Source: Photobacterium malacitanum (lineage in GTDB: Bacteria > Pseudomonadota > Gammaproteobacteria > Enterobacterales > Vibrionaceae). From it: 64,000 bases of DNA. The position numbers and the translations under genes are program-made. Numbering within the stretch: the first letter of the stretch is position 1; every line of letters starts with the position of its first letter. Positions 37,430 through 46,644 of this stretch are shown here, in pieces. The stretch spans positions 152,437 through 216,436 of the forward strand of contig NZ_FYAK01000006.1 of the NCBI RefSeq assembly GCF_900185615.1, given 5' to 3'. The notes under the pieces are model-generated. The model saw only the letters and a program-made list of their open reading frames with translations, had not been told where the DNA came from and searched no databases.

Positions 37430-38794
37430 ATGCATCAACAAGCAGCATCGCCACCCAAAAACATCAATAATTGGCTAATGTTTATCATTCCATCGTTAAT
37501 TGGAGTGTTTTTATTTATGGCACCAATTAACTTTGATGGTGATATCACAATTCCCATCGCTGTATTAGCAAAAACAATTCAAAGCCATTTTGAAAACTCA
37601 TTAACGTCGATTGTAACTGCTGTTATCAGTTTTACCGCTGTGATGTCTATTATCACGAAACTGTTTAAGCCCGGCTTTATTGTTCGCAATAGCTTTATTA
37701 ATGGCTTACTCAACCCATCGCTAATGTGGTTTATCGTCCAACAGCTGGGTGCTGCTTTTGCTGTGATGACCTACTTTAATATTGGCCCGGTGATGTTTCG
37801 TAACGACGCCACAGGTGGCTTAGTTCTCAATAATTTATTACCGGTATTATTTTCAGTATTTATTTTTGCGGGTTTATTGCTACCGCTACTGCTCAATTTT
37901 GGCCTACTGGAATTCTTTGGCACCCTATTTACCCGTATCATGCGACCTATTTTTGGCCTACCGGGTCGCTCATCAGTCAACTGTATTGCATCATGGTTAG
38001 GCGATGGCTCAGTGGGAGTACTGCTGACCAGTAAGCAATATGAGTCAGGCATGTATACTCAACGCGAAGCTGCTGTTATTGGTACCACATTCTCAGCGGT
38101 ATCAATCACGTTTAGTTTAGTGGTGATTGCTCAAGTAAATTTAGAGCATATGTTTGCTCCATTTTACTTAACGGTATGTTTAGCTGGTTTAGTAGCAGCA
38201 ATCATTGTGCCGCGTCTGCCGCCATTATCGCGTAAGAAAAATGTCTATATTAATGGCACCACAGAATCATCTCACGATGAAACAGTCCCTGCGGGTCACA
38301 ATGTTTTTTCTTATGGGCTTGAGCAAGCACTTAAAAAAGCCGCAGAAGTAAAAAGTATTCCTGCAATTGCACTTGATGGACTTAAAAACGCCGTTGATAT
38401 GGTGTTTGGCGTGCTACCAGTGGTAATGGCGATTGGTACGGTGGCATTAGTGGTTGCGGAAAATACCCCAATTTTCGATTACCTTGGCATGCCTTTTATT
38501 CCATTCCTAGAATTGCTGCATATTCCTGAAGCAGAAGCAGCCTCTAAAACTATCGTGGTCGGTTTTGCTGATATGTTCTTGCCATCGATTTTGGCATCAA
38601 CCATTCAAAGTGATATGACCCGCTTTATTATTGCTGCAATGTCAGTGACTCAGTTGATTTACATGTCTGAAATTGGCGCGCTATTAATTGGCAGTAAAGT
38701 ACCGGTTAAAGCATGGGAATTATTTGTGATCTTTATTTTGCGTACACTAGTAACGTTACCAGTGATTGCATTAATGGCTCATTTGATTTTCTAA
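37430..38794 (+). CDS. YjiH-family membrane transporter (nucleoside-recognition/gate domain)
   Basis: 454-aa inner-membrane protein with about eleven hydrophobic segments and the YjiH family pattern, including gate-type motifs (PIFGLPGRSSVNCIASWLGDGSVGVLLTSKQYE and FADMFLPSILASTI). The central hydrophilic stretch (about 270-310) is cytoplasmic. E. coli YjiH is uncharacterised; gate-domain relatives move nucleosides or small metabolites. No partner gene of the YjiG type follows. The spacing from the nearest AGG to the ATG is long (12 bases), which may mean translational control. Ended by a strong terminator. Confidence 0.78.
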   Translation: MHQQAASPPKNINNWLMFIIPSLIGVFLFMAPINFDGDITIPIAVLAKTIQSHFENSLTSIVTAVISFTAVMSIITKLFKPGFIVRNSFINGLLNPSLMWFIVQQLGAAFAVMTYFNIGPVMFRNDATGGLVLNNLLPVLFSVFIFAGLLLPLLLNFGLLEFFGTLFTRIMRPIFGLPGRSSVNCIASWLGDGSVGVLLTSKQYESGMYTQREAAVIGTTFSAVSITFSLVVIAQVNLEHMFAPFYLTVCLAGLVAAIIVPRLPPLSRKKNVYINGTTESSHDETVPAGHNVFSYGLEQALKKAAEVKSIPAIALDGLKNAVDMVFGVLPVVMAIGTVALVVAENTPIFDYLGMPFIPFLELLHIPEAEAASKTIVVGFADMFLPSILASTIQSDMTRFIIAAMSVTQLIYMSEIGALLIGSKVPVKAWELFVIFILRTLVTLPVIALMAHLIF

Positions 38795-38811
38795 CCCACT
38801 GTTAGTAAAAC

Positions 38812-38838
38812 AAAAGGCGACCACACGGTCGCCTTTTT
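38812..38838. terminator. Terminator between the YjiH-type gene and the ABC importer operon
   Basis: Perfect 11-bp stem AAAAGGCGACC (38812-38822) with 38827-38837, loop ACAC, five T. The mirrored A-run lets it serve the convergent operon. Confidence 0.9.
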
Positions 38839-38852
38839 ACTAGCTAAACATC

Positions 38853-38880
38853 AGCCTATTAGCCTATTAGCCTATTAGCC
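38853..38880. repeat. Tandem octamer AGCCTATT, 3.5 copies, overlapping a stop codon
   Basis: Three exact copies of AGCCTATT (38853-38876) and a half copy to 38880. The stop codon of the permease gene (38875-38877, minus strand) lies within the repeat. Confidence 0.92.
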
Positions 38881-39816
38881 TTTGTAAATCTTGGGATTAA
38901 ACACATCCCGTAGCCAATCACCGAGCAAGTTAATCACTAATACTAAGGTAATTAATACAATGCCAGGGAAGGCGGTGATCCACCATGAGCCTGAGAAAAT
39001 ATAGTTAAAACCAATACTGATCAGTGAGCCTAATGACGGCTGATCCACCGGTAAACCTAAGCCTAAAAATGAGAGTGCCGCTTCTGACATAATTGCATTG
39101 GCAACCTGCACTGTAGAAATCACTAGAATTGGTGACAAACAGTTCGGCAAAATATGACGGAACATGATTCGTGGCGCGCGAAAGCCCATCACTTTGGCCG
39201 CTTCAACATACTCTTTCTTTTTCTCTGCCAAAACAGAGGCACGTACCGTTCGCGCATACTGTGGCCATTCAGCAAAGCCAATGATCACCACTAGCATTAT
39301 CACTGCATACTGAGCATAGGTCTCTGCCCCTAACGCGGTGCGGAAAATTGCCGAGACAATGATCGCCACCATCATGGTTGAAAATGATAGCTGCACATCA
39401 GCAATACGCATCAGCAAGCTATCAATACGACCACCAAAGTAGCCCGCAGTTAAGCCGACAATGACACCAATGGTTAATTGCAATGCCACTGCTAACAAAC
39501 CAATCGTCAGTGATAATCGCATCCCATATAAAATGGTCGAATAAATATCTCGGCCTTGATCGTCGGTACCTAACACAAAGCTTTGATCGCCATCCTCCAT
39601 CCATGCTGGCGGTAACTCCGAATCCATAATATCGATTGACGATAAATCATAAGGATTGGTTGGTGCGATAAAAGGTGCAAATAGTGCCGCAGTAGCAAAA
39701 CTAATAAAAATAGCAAAACAAACCATTGCTACTTTATCTTTGAGAAAATAATAAACGATGTCGGAACTTTTAAAACGCTGCCAACGACTTGGTGCAACGG
39801 TGCTAATACTTTCCAT
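38875..39816 (-). CDS. Peptide-type ABC transporter permease (DppC/GsiD-like)
   Basis: 313-aa inner-membrane permease with an N-terminal helix followed by the five-helix binding-protein-dependent core. The coupling-helix EAA motif is EAAKVMGFRAPRIMFRHILPN. The OppC/DppC signature near the N-terminus (FAPFIAPTNPYDLSSID, then GTDDQGRDIYSTILYGMRLSL) is clear. It is the last gene of a four-gene operon and starts 3 bases after the stop of the other permease, so translation is coupled. Its stop codon falls in an octamer repeat. Confidence 0.88.
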   Translation of the reverse strand: MESISTVAPSRWQRFKSSDIVYYFLKDKVAMVCFAIFISFATAALFAPFIAPTNPYDLSSIDIMDSELPPAWMEDGDQSFVLGTDDQGRDIYSTILYGMRLSLTIGLLAVALQLTIGVIVGLTAGYFGGRIDSLLMRIADVQLSFSTMMVAIIVSAIFRTALGAETYAQYAVIMLVVIIGFAEWPQYARTVRASVLAEKKKEYVEAAKVMGFRAPRIMFRHILPNCLSPILVISTVQVANAIMSEAALSFLGLGLPVDQPSLGSLISIGFNYIFSGSWWITAFPGIVLITLVLVINLLGDWLRDVFNPKIYKG

Positions 39817-39819
39817 GAC

Positions 39820-40797
39820 TTATGCTCCCTTGCCCGTCAAATCTACTGTTGGGTTAACCAAGCCATAAAGCAGGTCAACTATGGTATTCGTTACCACAAA
39901 AATAAGGCCGACAAAAATCACATAAGCGGTGATCAACGGCGTATCAACTCGATTAATGGCATCTAAAAATAACAGTCCTGTGCCTGGCCACTGAAATACA
40001 CTTTCGGTCAAAATGGTGTAGGCAATCATGGTACCAATCTGCACTCCACCGACAGTTAATACCGGCAACATGGTGTTTTTCAATGCATGCTGGTAATAGA
40101 CCTTATTCATTGGTAAACCTTTTGCCTTAGCGAACTTAATGTACTCCGAGCTTAAAACTTCTAACATTTCAGAGCGTACTAAACGAATAAACAATGGCAG
40201 CATAATCGAAGCTAAGGCAATACATGGCAGCACTAAATGTTTGAGGCCATCGACGGTAAAGAAGCCGGACTCCCAACCTAAGTAATTAGCGGTTTCACCG
40301 CGCCCAAATGACGGTAACCACCCAAGCTCAATCGAGAACACATACATCAACATGATCGCGGTCAAGAACACCGGAATTGAAATACCAATACTACTAAACG
40401 CCATTACCACTTTAGTAAACACGCTCCGTGGGTGAATAGCGGAATACACCCCGAGTGGAATTGACACTAAAATAATGATCACTGTTGCGCCAAACACTAA
40501 CTCTAAGGTGGCAACTAATTTATCTAAAATCACCTCTGTCGCTGGACGCTTAAAGGTGTATGAGGTGCCGAGATCCCCTTGAATCGCATTACTAAGAAAA
40601 CGACTGTATTTAGTCACAAATGGATCGTTAAGACCTAAGTCATCACGTAATTGTTGACGTTCAGCTTCTGATACCGATTGGCCGACGAGCTCTCGTAACG
40701 GATCGCCAAGGTTATCCTGAATGGCAAATGCCACCAGACTGATCACAAACATCACTATCAGTGCCTGAAACAGGCGTTTGACCAGAAACGAAAACAT
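39820..40797 (-). CDS. Peptide-type ABC transporter permease (DppB/GsiC-like)
   Basis: 325-aa permease with the DppB N-terminal signature LVKRLFQALIVMFVISLVAF and the extended periplasmic loop of that family, then the EAA motif (KFAKAKGLPMNKVYYQHALKNTMLPVLT). Forms the translocation pore with the downstream DppC-like protein. It is separated from the binding-protein gene by 78 bp holding a strong terminator-like hairpin, so it is probably made in much smaller amounts than the binding protein. Confidence 0.88.
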   Translation of the reverse strand: MFSFLVKRLFQALIVMFVISLVAFAIQDNLGDPLRELVGQSVSEAERQQLRDDLGLNDPFVTKYSRFLSNAIQGDLGTSYTFKRPATEVILDKLVATLELVFGATVIIILVSIPLGVYSAIHPRSVFTKVVMAFSSIGISIPVFLTAIMLMYVFSIELGWLPSFGRGETANYLGWESGFFTVDGLKHLVLPCIALASIMLPLFIRLVRSEMLEVLSSEYIKFAKAKGLPMNKVYYQHALKNTMLPVLTVGGVQIGTMIAYTILTESVFQWPGTGLLFLDAINRVDTPLITAYVIFVGLIFVVTNTIVDLLYGLVNPTVDLTGKGA

Positions 40798-40822
40798 TCC
40801 CTGCCCCTTTTAATTCATCCTG

Positions 40823-40848
40823 AAAAAATGCCGGAGCAAGCCCCGGCA
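40823..40848 (-). terminator. Intra-operon intrinsic terminator/attenuator between binding-protein and permease genes
   Basis: On the minus strand an 8-bp GC-rich stem TGCCGGGG / CTCCGGCA (one G-U pair) closes the stable CTTG tetraloop and is followed by six T (40823-40828). It should stop most transcripts after the binding-protein gene and stabilise its message, the usual way of making excess periplasmic binding protein. Confidence 0.85.
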
Positions 40849-40875
40849 CTCGTATTTAACTATGGCTTACTAACG

Positions 40876-42435
40876 TTATTTTTCGTCAACCACCAGATCA
40901 CCAAAGTATGGCTGCTCCATTGGGTTCACGACATCGGCTGCATGGACATTGGTGCGCGCACCCCATGCTAGGCTTTGCCAATGTAATGGTACAAATGCCG
41001 CTTCGTTATATAGCGTCGCTTCCACTTGTTTTAACATTGCAGCACGCTTAGCTGGATCGGTTTCAACATTGGCCTCAGTCACTAACTTATCGACCTCTGG
41101 GTTAGAATAGAAACCACAGTTATATTGGCCTTTACCGGTTTTCTCATTACGGGTCATGGTCAAAAACTCGGTCATGTTAGCGGAGTCTTCGGTATCTGCA
41201 TGCCAACCAATCATCATCATATCAGCAGCACATTTATCAAATTCAGGCCAGTACTGCGCCTTAGGTAAGGTTTTCAAATCAACCTTAATTCCAATTTTTG
41301 ACAGCATAGCTGCGGTTGCTTGAGCAATTTTGGCATCGTTCACGTAACGGTTATTTGGCGCTAACATGGTCAATGTAAAGCCATTTTCATAACCAGCTTG
41401 TTTCATTAATTGTTTGGCTTTTTTAACATCATAACGTGGCACTAACGCACTATCATGACCTTGATAACCCGCTGGGCTTTGTTGGCCAGCAGCGGTTGCA
41501 AAACCTTTCATAATTTTTTTTACAATGCCTTCATTATTAATCGCATGCACGATTGCTTGACGGACACGGACATCTTTTAATGCTGGATTGCTATTTTGGT
41601 TCATTTGAAAAGAAATAATACGCGTACCCGGTAAGGTCACTAAATCAACCCCTTCAGCACTTTTCAGACGCTTATGATCATTAGGTGCGACATGGTCAAT
41701 CATGTCGACACCACCTGAAAGTAACGCCGCAACACGAGTGGCATCTTCTTTAATCGGCAATAGCGTAATGGTATCAACATTACCCTTAGAATCTTTATCC
41801 CAGTAATCAGCAAAACGAGTAAATTCAACTTTTACCCCTTGCTCTCGCTGCGTCACCGTAAAGGGTCCAGTACCAGACATATTGGTTGAAGCAAATGAGT
41901 TGCCATGCTTAGCAACTTCGGCTTTGTCTTTACCATCAGCCGTCTTACCGCTGTAAAATTTGCTGTCCATTGGGAAAATGTAGGTCGCAGTTTGAAGTAC
42001 CAATGGGTAAGCGCCTTTTGAGATAATATCGACAGTGTAGTCATCGACTTTTTTCATTTCAGAATACGGTTCAAAAATGGCTTTAAAATCGGGTGATGAC
42101 TGCAGACGATTAAAGGTCCAAATCACATCGTCAGCGGTCAGGGGATTACCTGAGTGAAACTTCACCCCTTGACGTAATGTAAATCGAAAAGTATTGGCAT
42201 CAATGCGCTGCCAGCTTTGTGCTAGACGCGGCTCAAAATCCATTTGCTGAGTAAAACGTACTAGCGGATCAAATACCATGTGCGATAGCTGTAGTGTGCC
42301 GCCAGATAGTTGCTCATGAGGATCAAGTGATACAGGATCTGACGCATAACCTAACTTTAAATCTGCCGCGGTAACACTAAAACTCAATCCTGCAGCAACC
42401 AATGCTAGTGCTAATTTATTCTTAATGGTTTTCAT
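40876..42435 (-). CDS. ABC transporter periplasmic substrate-binding protein, family 5
   Basis: 519-aa peptide/nickel/oligosaccharide-type binding protein (SBP_bac_5). Signal peptide about residues 1-23 (positively charged start, hydrophobic core, ends SFSVTAA). Family markers are LDPHEQLSGGTLQLSHMVFDPL, FRFTLRQGVKFHSGNPLTADDV and the later VRQAIVHAINNEGIVKK. AAAGGAG lies 7 bases before the ATG. Ligand, probably a di- or oligopeptide, cannot be read from sequence. Gene order ATPase-binding protein-permease-permease parallels gsiABCD. Confidence 0.88.
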   Translation of the reverse strand: MKTIKNKLALALVAAGLSFSVTAADLKLGYASDPVSLDPHEQLSGGTLQLSHMVFDPLVRFTQQMDFEPRLAQSWQRIDANTFRFTLRQGVKFHSGNPLTADDVIWTFNRLQSSPDFKAIFEPYSEMKKVDDYTVDIISKGAYPLVLQTATYIFPMDSKFYSGKTADGKDKAEVAKHGNSFASTNMSGTGPFTVTQREQGVKVEFTRFADYWDKDSKGNVDTITLLPIKEDATRVAALLSGGVDMIDHVAPNDHKRLKSAEGVDLVTLPGTRIISFQMNQNSNPALKDVRVRQAIVHAINNEGIVKKIMKGFATAAGQQSPAGYQGHDSALVPRYDVKKAKQLMKQAGYENGFTLTMLAPNNRYVNDAKIAQATAAMLSKIGIKVDLKTLPKAQYWPEFDKCAADMMMIGWHADTEDSANMTEFLTMTRNEKTGKGQYNCGFYSNPEVDKLVTEANVETDPAKRAAMLKQVEATLYNEAAFVPLHWQSLAWGARTNVHAADVVNPMEQPYFGDLVVDEK

Positions 42436-42503
42436 TGCATAACTCCTTTATGCCCAAGCGCTATCGCTTAGTCTTTATTTTACTTTTCCTTGATAACAAC
42501 CGC

Positions 42504-44222
42504 TTAAGCACGTTGCTGAGGTTTAACTTCTAGCCCTTTAAATTCAGGCATTAACGAAATCAAATGCTGACTATATTGATGCTGTGGTGCGGTAAATAAT
42601 TTTTCCGTTGCTGCAACTTCTAACAATGTTCCTTGTTGCATCACGCCGATTCGATCACACATTTGACGAATAACCGGTAAATCGTGGCTAATAAACAACA
42701 TCGTCAAATTAAGTTCATCTTGTAGATCTTTTAATAGGTTTAGAATCTGGGCTTGTACCGAAACATCCAGTGCCGATGTTGGCTCATCACAAATCAATAA
42801 TCGTGGTCGAGTTGCCAATGCGCGCGCAATCGAGATCCGCTGACGTTGACCACCCGAAAACTCATGCGGAAATTTAATGCCTGCTGCGCGTCCTAACCCC
42901 ACATGATCCAATAAATCATTCACTATCTGGCGGGTTTGGGCCTCATTATGAGTTAACTTATGAAATCGAATCGGCTCAGCAATAATGTCAAAAATACGCA
43001 TTCTAGGGTTCATTGAGGTATACGGATTTTGAAACACCATTTGCATCTGACGACGCAGTGGACGCCGTTCCGCCTCACTTTTTAGCGCCGTCAGATCAAT
43101 ACCTTCAAAACGTACCCTGCCGCTATTTGGTGGATATAAACCAGCGATCACCCGTGCAATGGTTGATTTACCAGAACCAGATTCTCCGACTAAGCCAAAC
43201 GTTTCACCTTCAGCAATATTAAAACTGACATCATTATTGGCTTGCACATATTCACGCCGACTTTCAAATAATGAGTCTTTGGTAATAAAGCGTAAGTTAA
43301 CGTTTTCAACCTCAAGCAATGCCCCTTTATAAGCACGCTGATCTTGGCTTTGTCCTAACCAATGATTTTTAACATCTAATGCAGGTGCTTGTTGAGCATC
43401 TTCAATATAAGTCACCAGAGGAAAACGATTCAGTTTTATATCAGAACGGGGAACGGCTGAAATTAAACTTTGAGTATAAGGATGTTGTGGTCGACGTAGC
43501 ACTTGCTCGGTAGTACCCATTTCGACTAAATCGCCACGATACATCACCGCGACCCGATCAGTAACATTGGCAACCACCCCCATATCATGAGTAACCAGCA
43601 TACACCCCACATTTTTTTGAACACATAGATCACGGATCAGGGTTAGAATTTGATCTTGAATCGATACATCCAATGCAGTGGTTGGCTCATCTGCAATAAT
43701 TAAATCTGGCTCACCCGCCAACGCAATAGCAATCACTACCCGTTGACGCATACCGCCTGAAAATTGGTGCGGATACTGTTTAATCCGTAGCTGGGGTTCA
43801 GGAATACCCACTTGTTCCATCAATGCCAATGCGCGTGTCACAGCTTCAGCTTGTGATACGTTCAAATTAGTAATAATTGTTTCAGTTAATTGCTGCTCAA
43901 CCGTAAACAAGGGATTTAATGAGGTCATTGGATCTTGAAAAATAAACCCAATTTTTGAGCCTCGCACTTGACGCATTTGCTCAGGCGTTAACCCTGAGAT
44001 TTTATTGCCATCGAGAAAAACCTCACCACTGGCAATTTGTCCTGGAGGGCTTAATAAATCAATCACGGCATTACCTACCGTCGATTTACCTGCACCAGAT
44101 TCTCCAACAACACCAACGATTTCACCGCGTTCAATGGTGAATGACAATGATTTTACTGCTGCATGGGTACCATGACGCGAGGGATATTCTATACGAAGAT
44201 TTTTTACTTCTAATAATGCCAT
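42504..44222 (-). CDS. Fused dual-domain ABC ATPase of a peptide-type importer
   Basis: 572-aa protein joining two nucleotide-binding domains, equivalent to DppD plus DppF. First domain: Walker A GESGAGKST, signature FSGGMRQR, Walker B LIIADEPTTALDVS. Second domain: Walker A GESGSGKST, signature FSGGQRQR, Walker B LLICDEPTSALDVS. A linker of about 50 residues joins them. GsiA and YejF are the known fused examples. It is the first gene of the operon; its promoter must lie in the 530-bp AT-rich region upstream. Confidence 0.9.
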   Translation of the reverse strand: MALLEVKNLRIEYPSRHGTHAAVKSLSFTIERGEIVGVVGESGAGKSTVGNAVIDLLSPPGQIASGEVFLDGNKISGLTPEQMRQVRGSKIGFIFQDPMTSLNPLFTVEQQLTETIITNLNVSQAEAVTRALALMEQVGIPEPQLRIKQYPHQFSGGMRQRVVIAIALAGEPDLIIADEPTTALDVSIQDQILTLIRDLCVQKNVGCMLVTHDMGVVANVTDRVAVMYRGDLVEMGTTEQVLRRPQHPYTQSLISAVPRSDIKLNRFPLVTYIEDAQQAPALDVKNHWLGQSQDQRAYKGALLEVENVNLRFITKDSLFESRREYVQANNDVSFNIAEGETFGLVGESGSGKSTIARVIAGLYPPNSGRVRFEGIDLTALKSEAERRPLRRQMQMVFQNPYTSMNPRMRIFDIIAEPIRFHKLTHNEAQTRQIVNDLLDHVGLGRAAGIKFPHEFSGGQRQRISIARALATRPRLLICDEPTSALDVSVQAQILNLLKDLQDELNLTMLFISHDLPVIRQMCDRIGVMQQGTLLEVAATEKLFTAPQHQYSQHLISLMPEFKGLEVKPQQRA

Positions 44223-44752
44223 TATCAGACTCCACTACTGGCAGCATCCTGCCGATCTGAAAAATTAAATCCTTTTCATGCCAATACTATTGTCTGATTG
44301 CATGCCTTCCATTCAATCTGTCAAAAATATTACAAAAAAGCAACAATACAAAGTAAAAAACTATCATTATTTGTGTTTATTGAATATTTATCTTATAAGA
44401 ACGCATCAATAAACAATAGAGGACTAAACAAATATCAATTTATAACACGCTGAATAAACAACAAACAAGCCAATAATCCGCCACAAAAAACCACTCAACT
44501 GTAACAATTAAAAATAATCATCATGAATATATTTTCAAAAAAAACCACACCTTCAATTAACATTTATTAAACAAAATATCGTTTTTAAAAAAATACATAG
44601 TGATAAAAACCACTGAAAAAATAAAAATCAGCGCATAAATCTATATATAAACTGAATATCAAAACTTAAAACAATGGTTGCTACGACATATTTGCGCGGC
44701 TTTTTAGTATTTTCCCAACGTTATTATTAGGTGATGTTTATCGTTTTCTGGA
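44223..44752. promoter_or_regulatory. 530-bp very AT-rich intergenic region
   Basis: Contains no gene that I can support. It lies between the 5' end of the ABC operon and the 3' end of the tRNA repeat array, both on the minus strand, so the operon promoter is expected in the part nearest 44223. Runs of A and T abound; no clear operator, hairpin or repeat was found. Confidence 0.4.
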
Positions 44753-45300
44753 GACGAAAAAAAACCGTATCTTTCGATACGGTTTTCTTAATGGTGGTTG
44801 GTGAAGAGCGAGATTCTAATATCAGCGAACCCCCGCCCCTCTGGCTTTCAACCAATAATACCGATTTACTTTTATACCGACGAAAAAAAACCGTATCTTT
44901 CGATTCAGGTTTCTTAATGGTGGTTGGTGAAGAGCGAGATTCTAATATCAGGGGAACCCCCGACCCTCTGGCTTTCAAGCAATAATACCGATTTACTTTT
45001 ATACCGACGAAAAAAAACCGTATCTTTCGATACGGTTTTCTTAATGGTGGTCGGTGAAGAGCGAGATTCTAATATCGGTGAACCCCCGACCCTCTGGCTT
45101 TAAACCAATGATACCGATTTACTTTTATACTGACGAAAAAAAACCGTATCTTTCGATACGGTTTTCTTAATGGTGGTTGGTGAAGAGCGAGATTCTAATA
45201 TCAGGGGAACCCCCGACCCTCTGGCTTTCAACCAATAATACCGATTTACTTTTATACCGACGAAAAAAAACCGTATCTTTCGATACGGTTTTCTTAATGG
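44753..45300 (-). repeat. Four tandem 126-127-bp units, each a degenerate tRNA-Pro plus terminator
   Basis: Units begin (plus-strand GACGA) at 44753, 44879, 45006 and 45132, with a fifth hairpin at 45259-45293 directly behind the intact tRNA-Pro. tRNA-like parts are at 44795-44880, 44921-45007, 45048-45133 and 45174-45260. On the minus strand each keeps the 3' half (CTCTTCACC[G/A]ACCACCA) and GAGGGTCGGGGG-like sequence, but the T loop carries a shared insertion of about 12 bases and the D and anticodon arms are destroyed. Each is followed by a stem AAAACCGTATC / GATACGGTTTT with GAAA loop and T8. Confidence 0.9.
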
Positions 45301-45377
<77 letters not shown>

Positions 45378-45429
45378 ACAATGTTTAGGCTTACAAGGCC
45401 AAGGTCTCTAATACAAGATAACCTGAAAA

Positions 45430-45506
45430 TGGGGTGGCTAACGAGGCTTGAACTCGCGACAACCGGAATCACAATCCGGGACTCTACCAACTGAGCTATA
45501 GCCACC
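45430..45506 (-). tRNA. tRNA-His (anticodon GUG)
   Basis: 77 nt including G-1 (45506) opposite discriminator C73, the tRNA-His identity pair, and encoded CCA (45430-45432). Anticodon loop TTGTGAT. Identical to the copy at 45700-45776. Confidence 0.95.
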
Positions 45507-45514
45507 ATTGTAAG

Positions 45515-45591
<77 letters not shown>

Positions 45592-45699
45592 ACTAAATCT
45601 TTCTACGTGATGCATTATCACGAGATAATTCTGTGTGCTTGTAAAACAAGCGGGCTTAAAAGCCAACATGCTGACTGGGTGATCAACACATATATAATA

Positions 45700-45776
45700 T
45701 GGGGTGGCTAACGAGGCTTGAACTCGCGACAACCGGAATCACAATCCGGGACTCTACCAACTGAGCTATAGCCACC
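45700..45776 (-). tRNA. tRNA-His (anticodon GUG)
   Basis: 77 nt including G-1 at 45776, CCA encoded at 45700-45702. Identical to the tRNA-His at 45430-45506, so a His-Pro block occurs twice, with different spacers. Confidence 0.95.
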
Positions 45777-45811
45777 AATGTTTTTTTACCTTTGCCAATA
45801 CGACCGGATAA

Positions 45812-45888
<77 letters not shown>

Positions 45889-45910
45889 CTTGCCCTATCG
45901 ACGGGGGTGA

Positions 45911-45939
45911 ATATTACGGATCAGAACGCAACTCGGCAA
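45911..45939 (-). promoter_or_regulatory. Stable-RNA promoter of the tRNA operon
   Basis: Minus-strand -35 TTGCCG (45934-45939), 17-bp spacer, -10 TAATAT (45911-45916), then a C-rich discriminator TCACCCCCGTC and the tRNA-Arg gene. A long A/T tract (AATAAAAATAAAAAAAAAC) upstream looks like an UP element. The C/G-rich discriminator is typical of stringently controlled promoters. Confidence 0.75.
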
Positions 45940-46153
45940 GTGTTTTTTTTTATTTTTATTCCGCTCGCTGCATTTATCAACAAATCGACGTTGATTCGTG
46001 TCATCGATAGTACAATATTGAATTTGAACATTGAATATAGTTGCTATACTTACAAAATTGTAACATCGACTCGCGGTGTAAATCACACCACGATGGGGAA
46101 ACCATATTGGATCACTCATCCTCATACAACTGGACGTATATAAAGGTGAATAA

Positions 46154-46567
46154 ATGGATCTATTTTTACGACCATGGCTAATCGCTATTTGTACCGCTAG
46201 CGCCTTATCAACTACCGTCATTGCTGCTGATATGTCTACCACTGCAATCAGTGAGCGCATAAAACCTGTAGGAAATGTTCATCTTGATGGCTCTACGCCT
46301 ACCACTGTCACCACGACCTCATCTCGAACAGCTCAGGCTATTTATGACCAATATTGTGCCTCGTGTCATAACAGTGGCTTAATGGGTGCACCAAAAAAAG
46401 GCGATGCTGACGATTGGGCGGCAAGAGTAAGCCAAGGTGATGCGGTTCTGGCTAAGCATGCAATTGAAGGTTTTAACGCTATGCCAGCCAAAGGAACGTG
46501 TATGGATTGCAGTGATGATGAAATTGTTGCGGCTATTAACTATATGATCAACCCCAACGAGCAGTGA
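46154..46567 (+). CDS. Cytochrome c5 family protein
   Basis: 137-aa periplasmic monohaem cytochrome. Signal peptide about residues 1-25 (ends TTVIAA). Haem site CASCH (Cys68, Cys71, His72); axial Met110 in NAMPAKG; the Cys116-Cys119 pair (CMDC) is the class disulfide of c5. It carries electrons in respiratory chains to terminal oxidases or reductases. AAAGGTG precedes the ATG. Divergent from the tRNA operon, convergent with rep. Confidence 0.9.
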   Translation: MDLFLRPWLIAICTASALSTTVIAADMSTTAISERIKPVGNVHLDGSTPTTVTTTSSRTAQAIYDQYCASCHNSGLMGAPKKGDADDWAARVSQGDAVLAKHAIEGFNAMPAKGTCMDCSDDEIVAAINYMINPNEQ

Positions 46568-46601
46568 TGATTAATCAGCCTTTGTATATTGTAAATAAAA
46601 T

Positions 46602-46621
46602 CAGGGGGATCGCTCCCCCTG
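46602..46621. terminator. Stem-loop between cytochrome c5 and rep
   Basis: Perfect 8-bp GC-rich stem CAGGGGGA (46602-46609) with 46614-46621, loop TCGC. No T-run on the plus strand; on the minus strand the tail TTTTATTTAC is T-rich, so it fits rep best. Confidence 0.65.
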
Positions 46622-46644
46622 CATAATAATCTGTCAATTAAGTG

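Noticed and set aside
44753..45300. CRISPR array
   Set aside because: The whole 126-127-bp unit repeats without unique spacers, and no cas genes are present.
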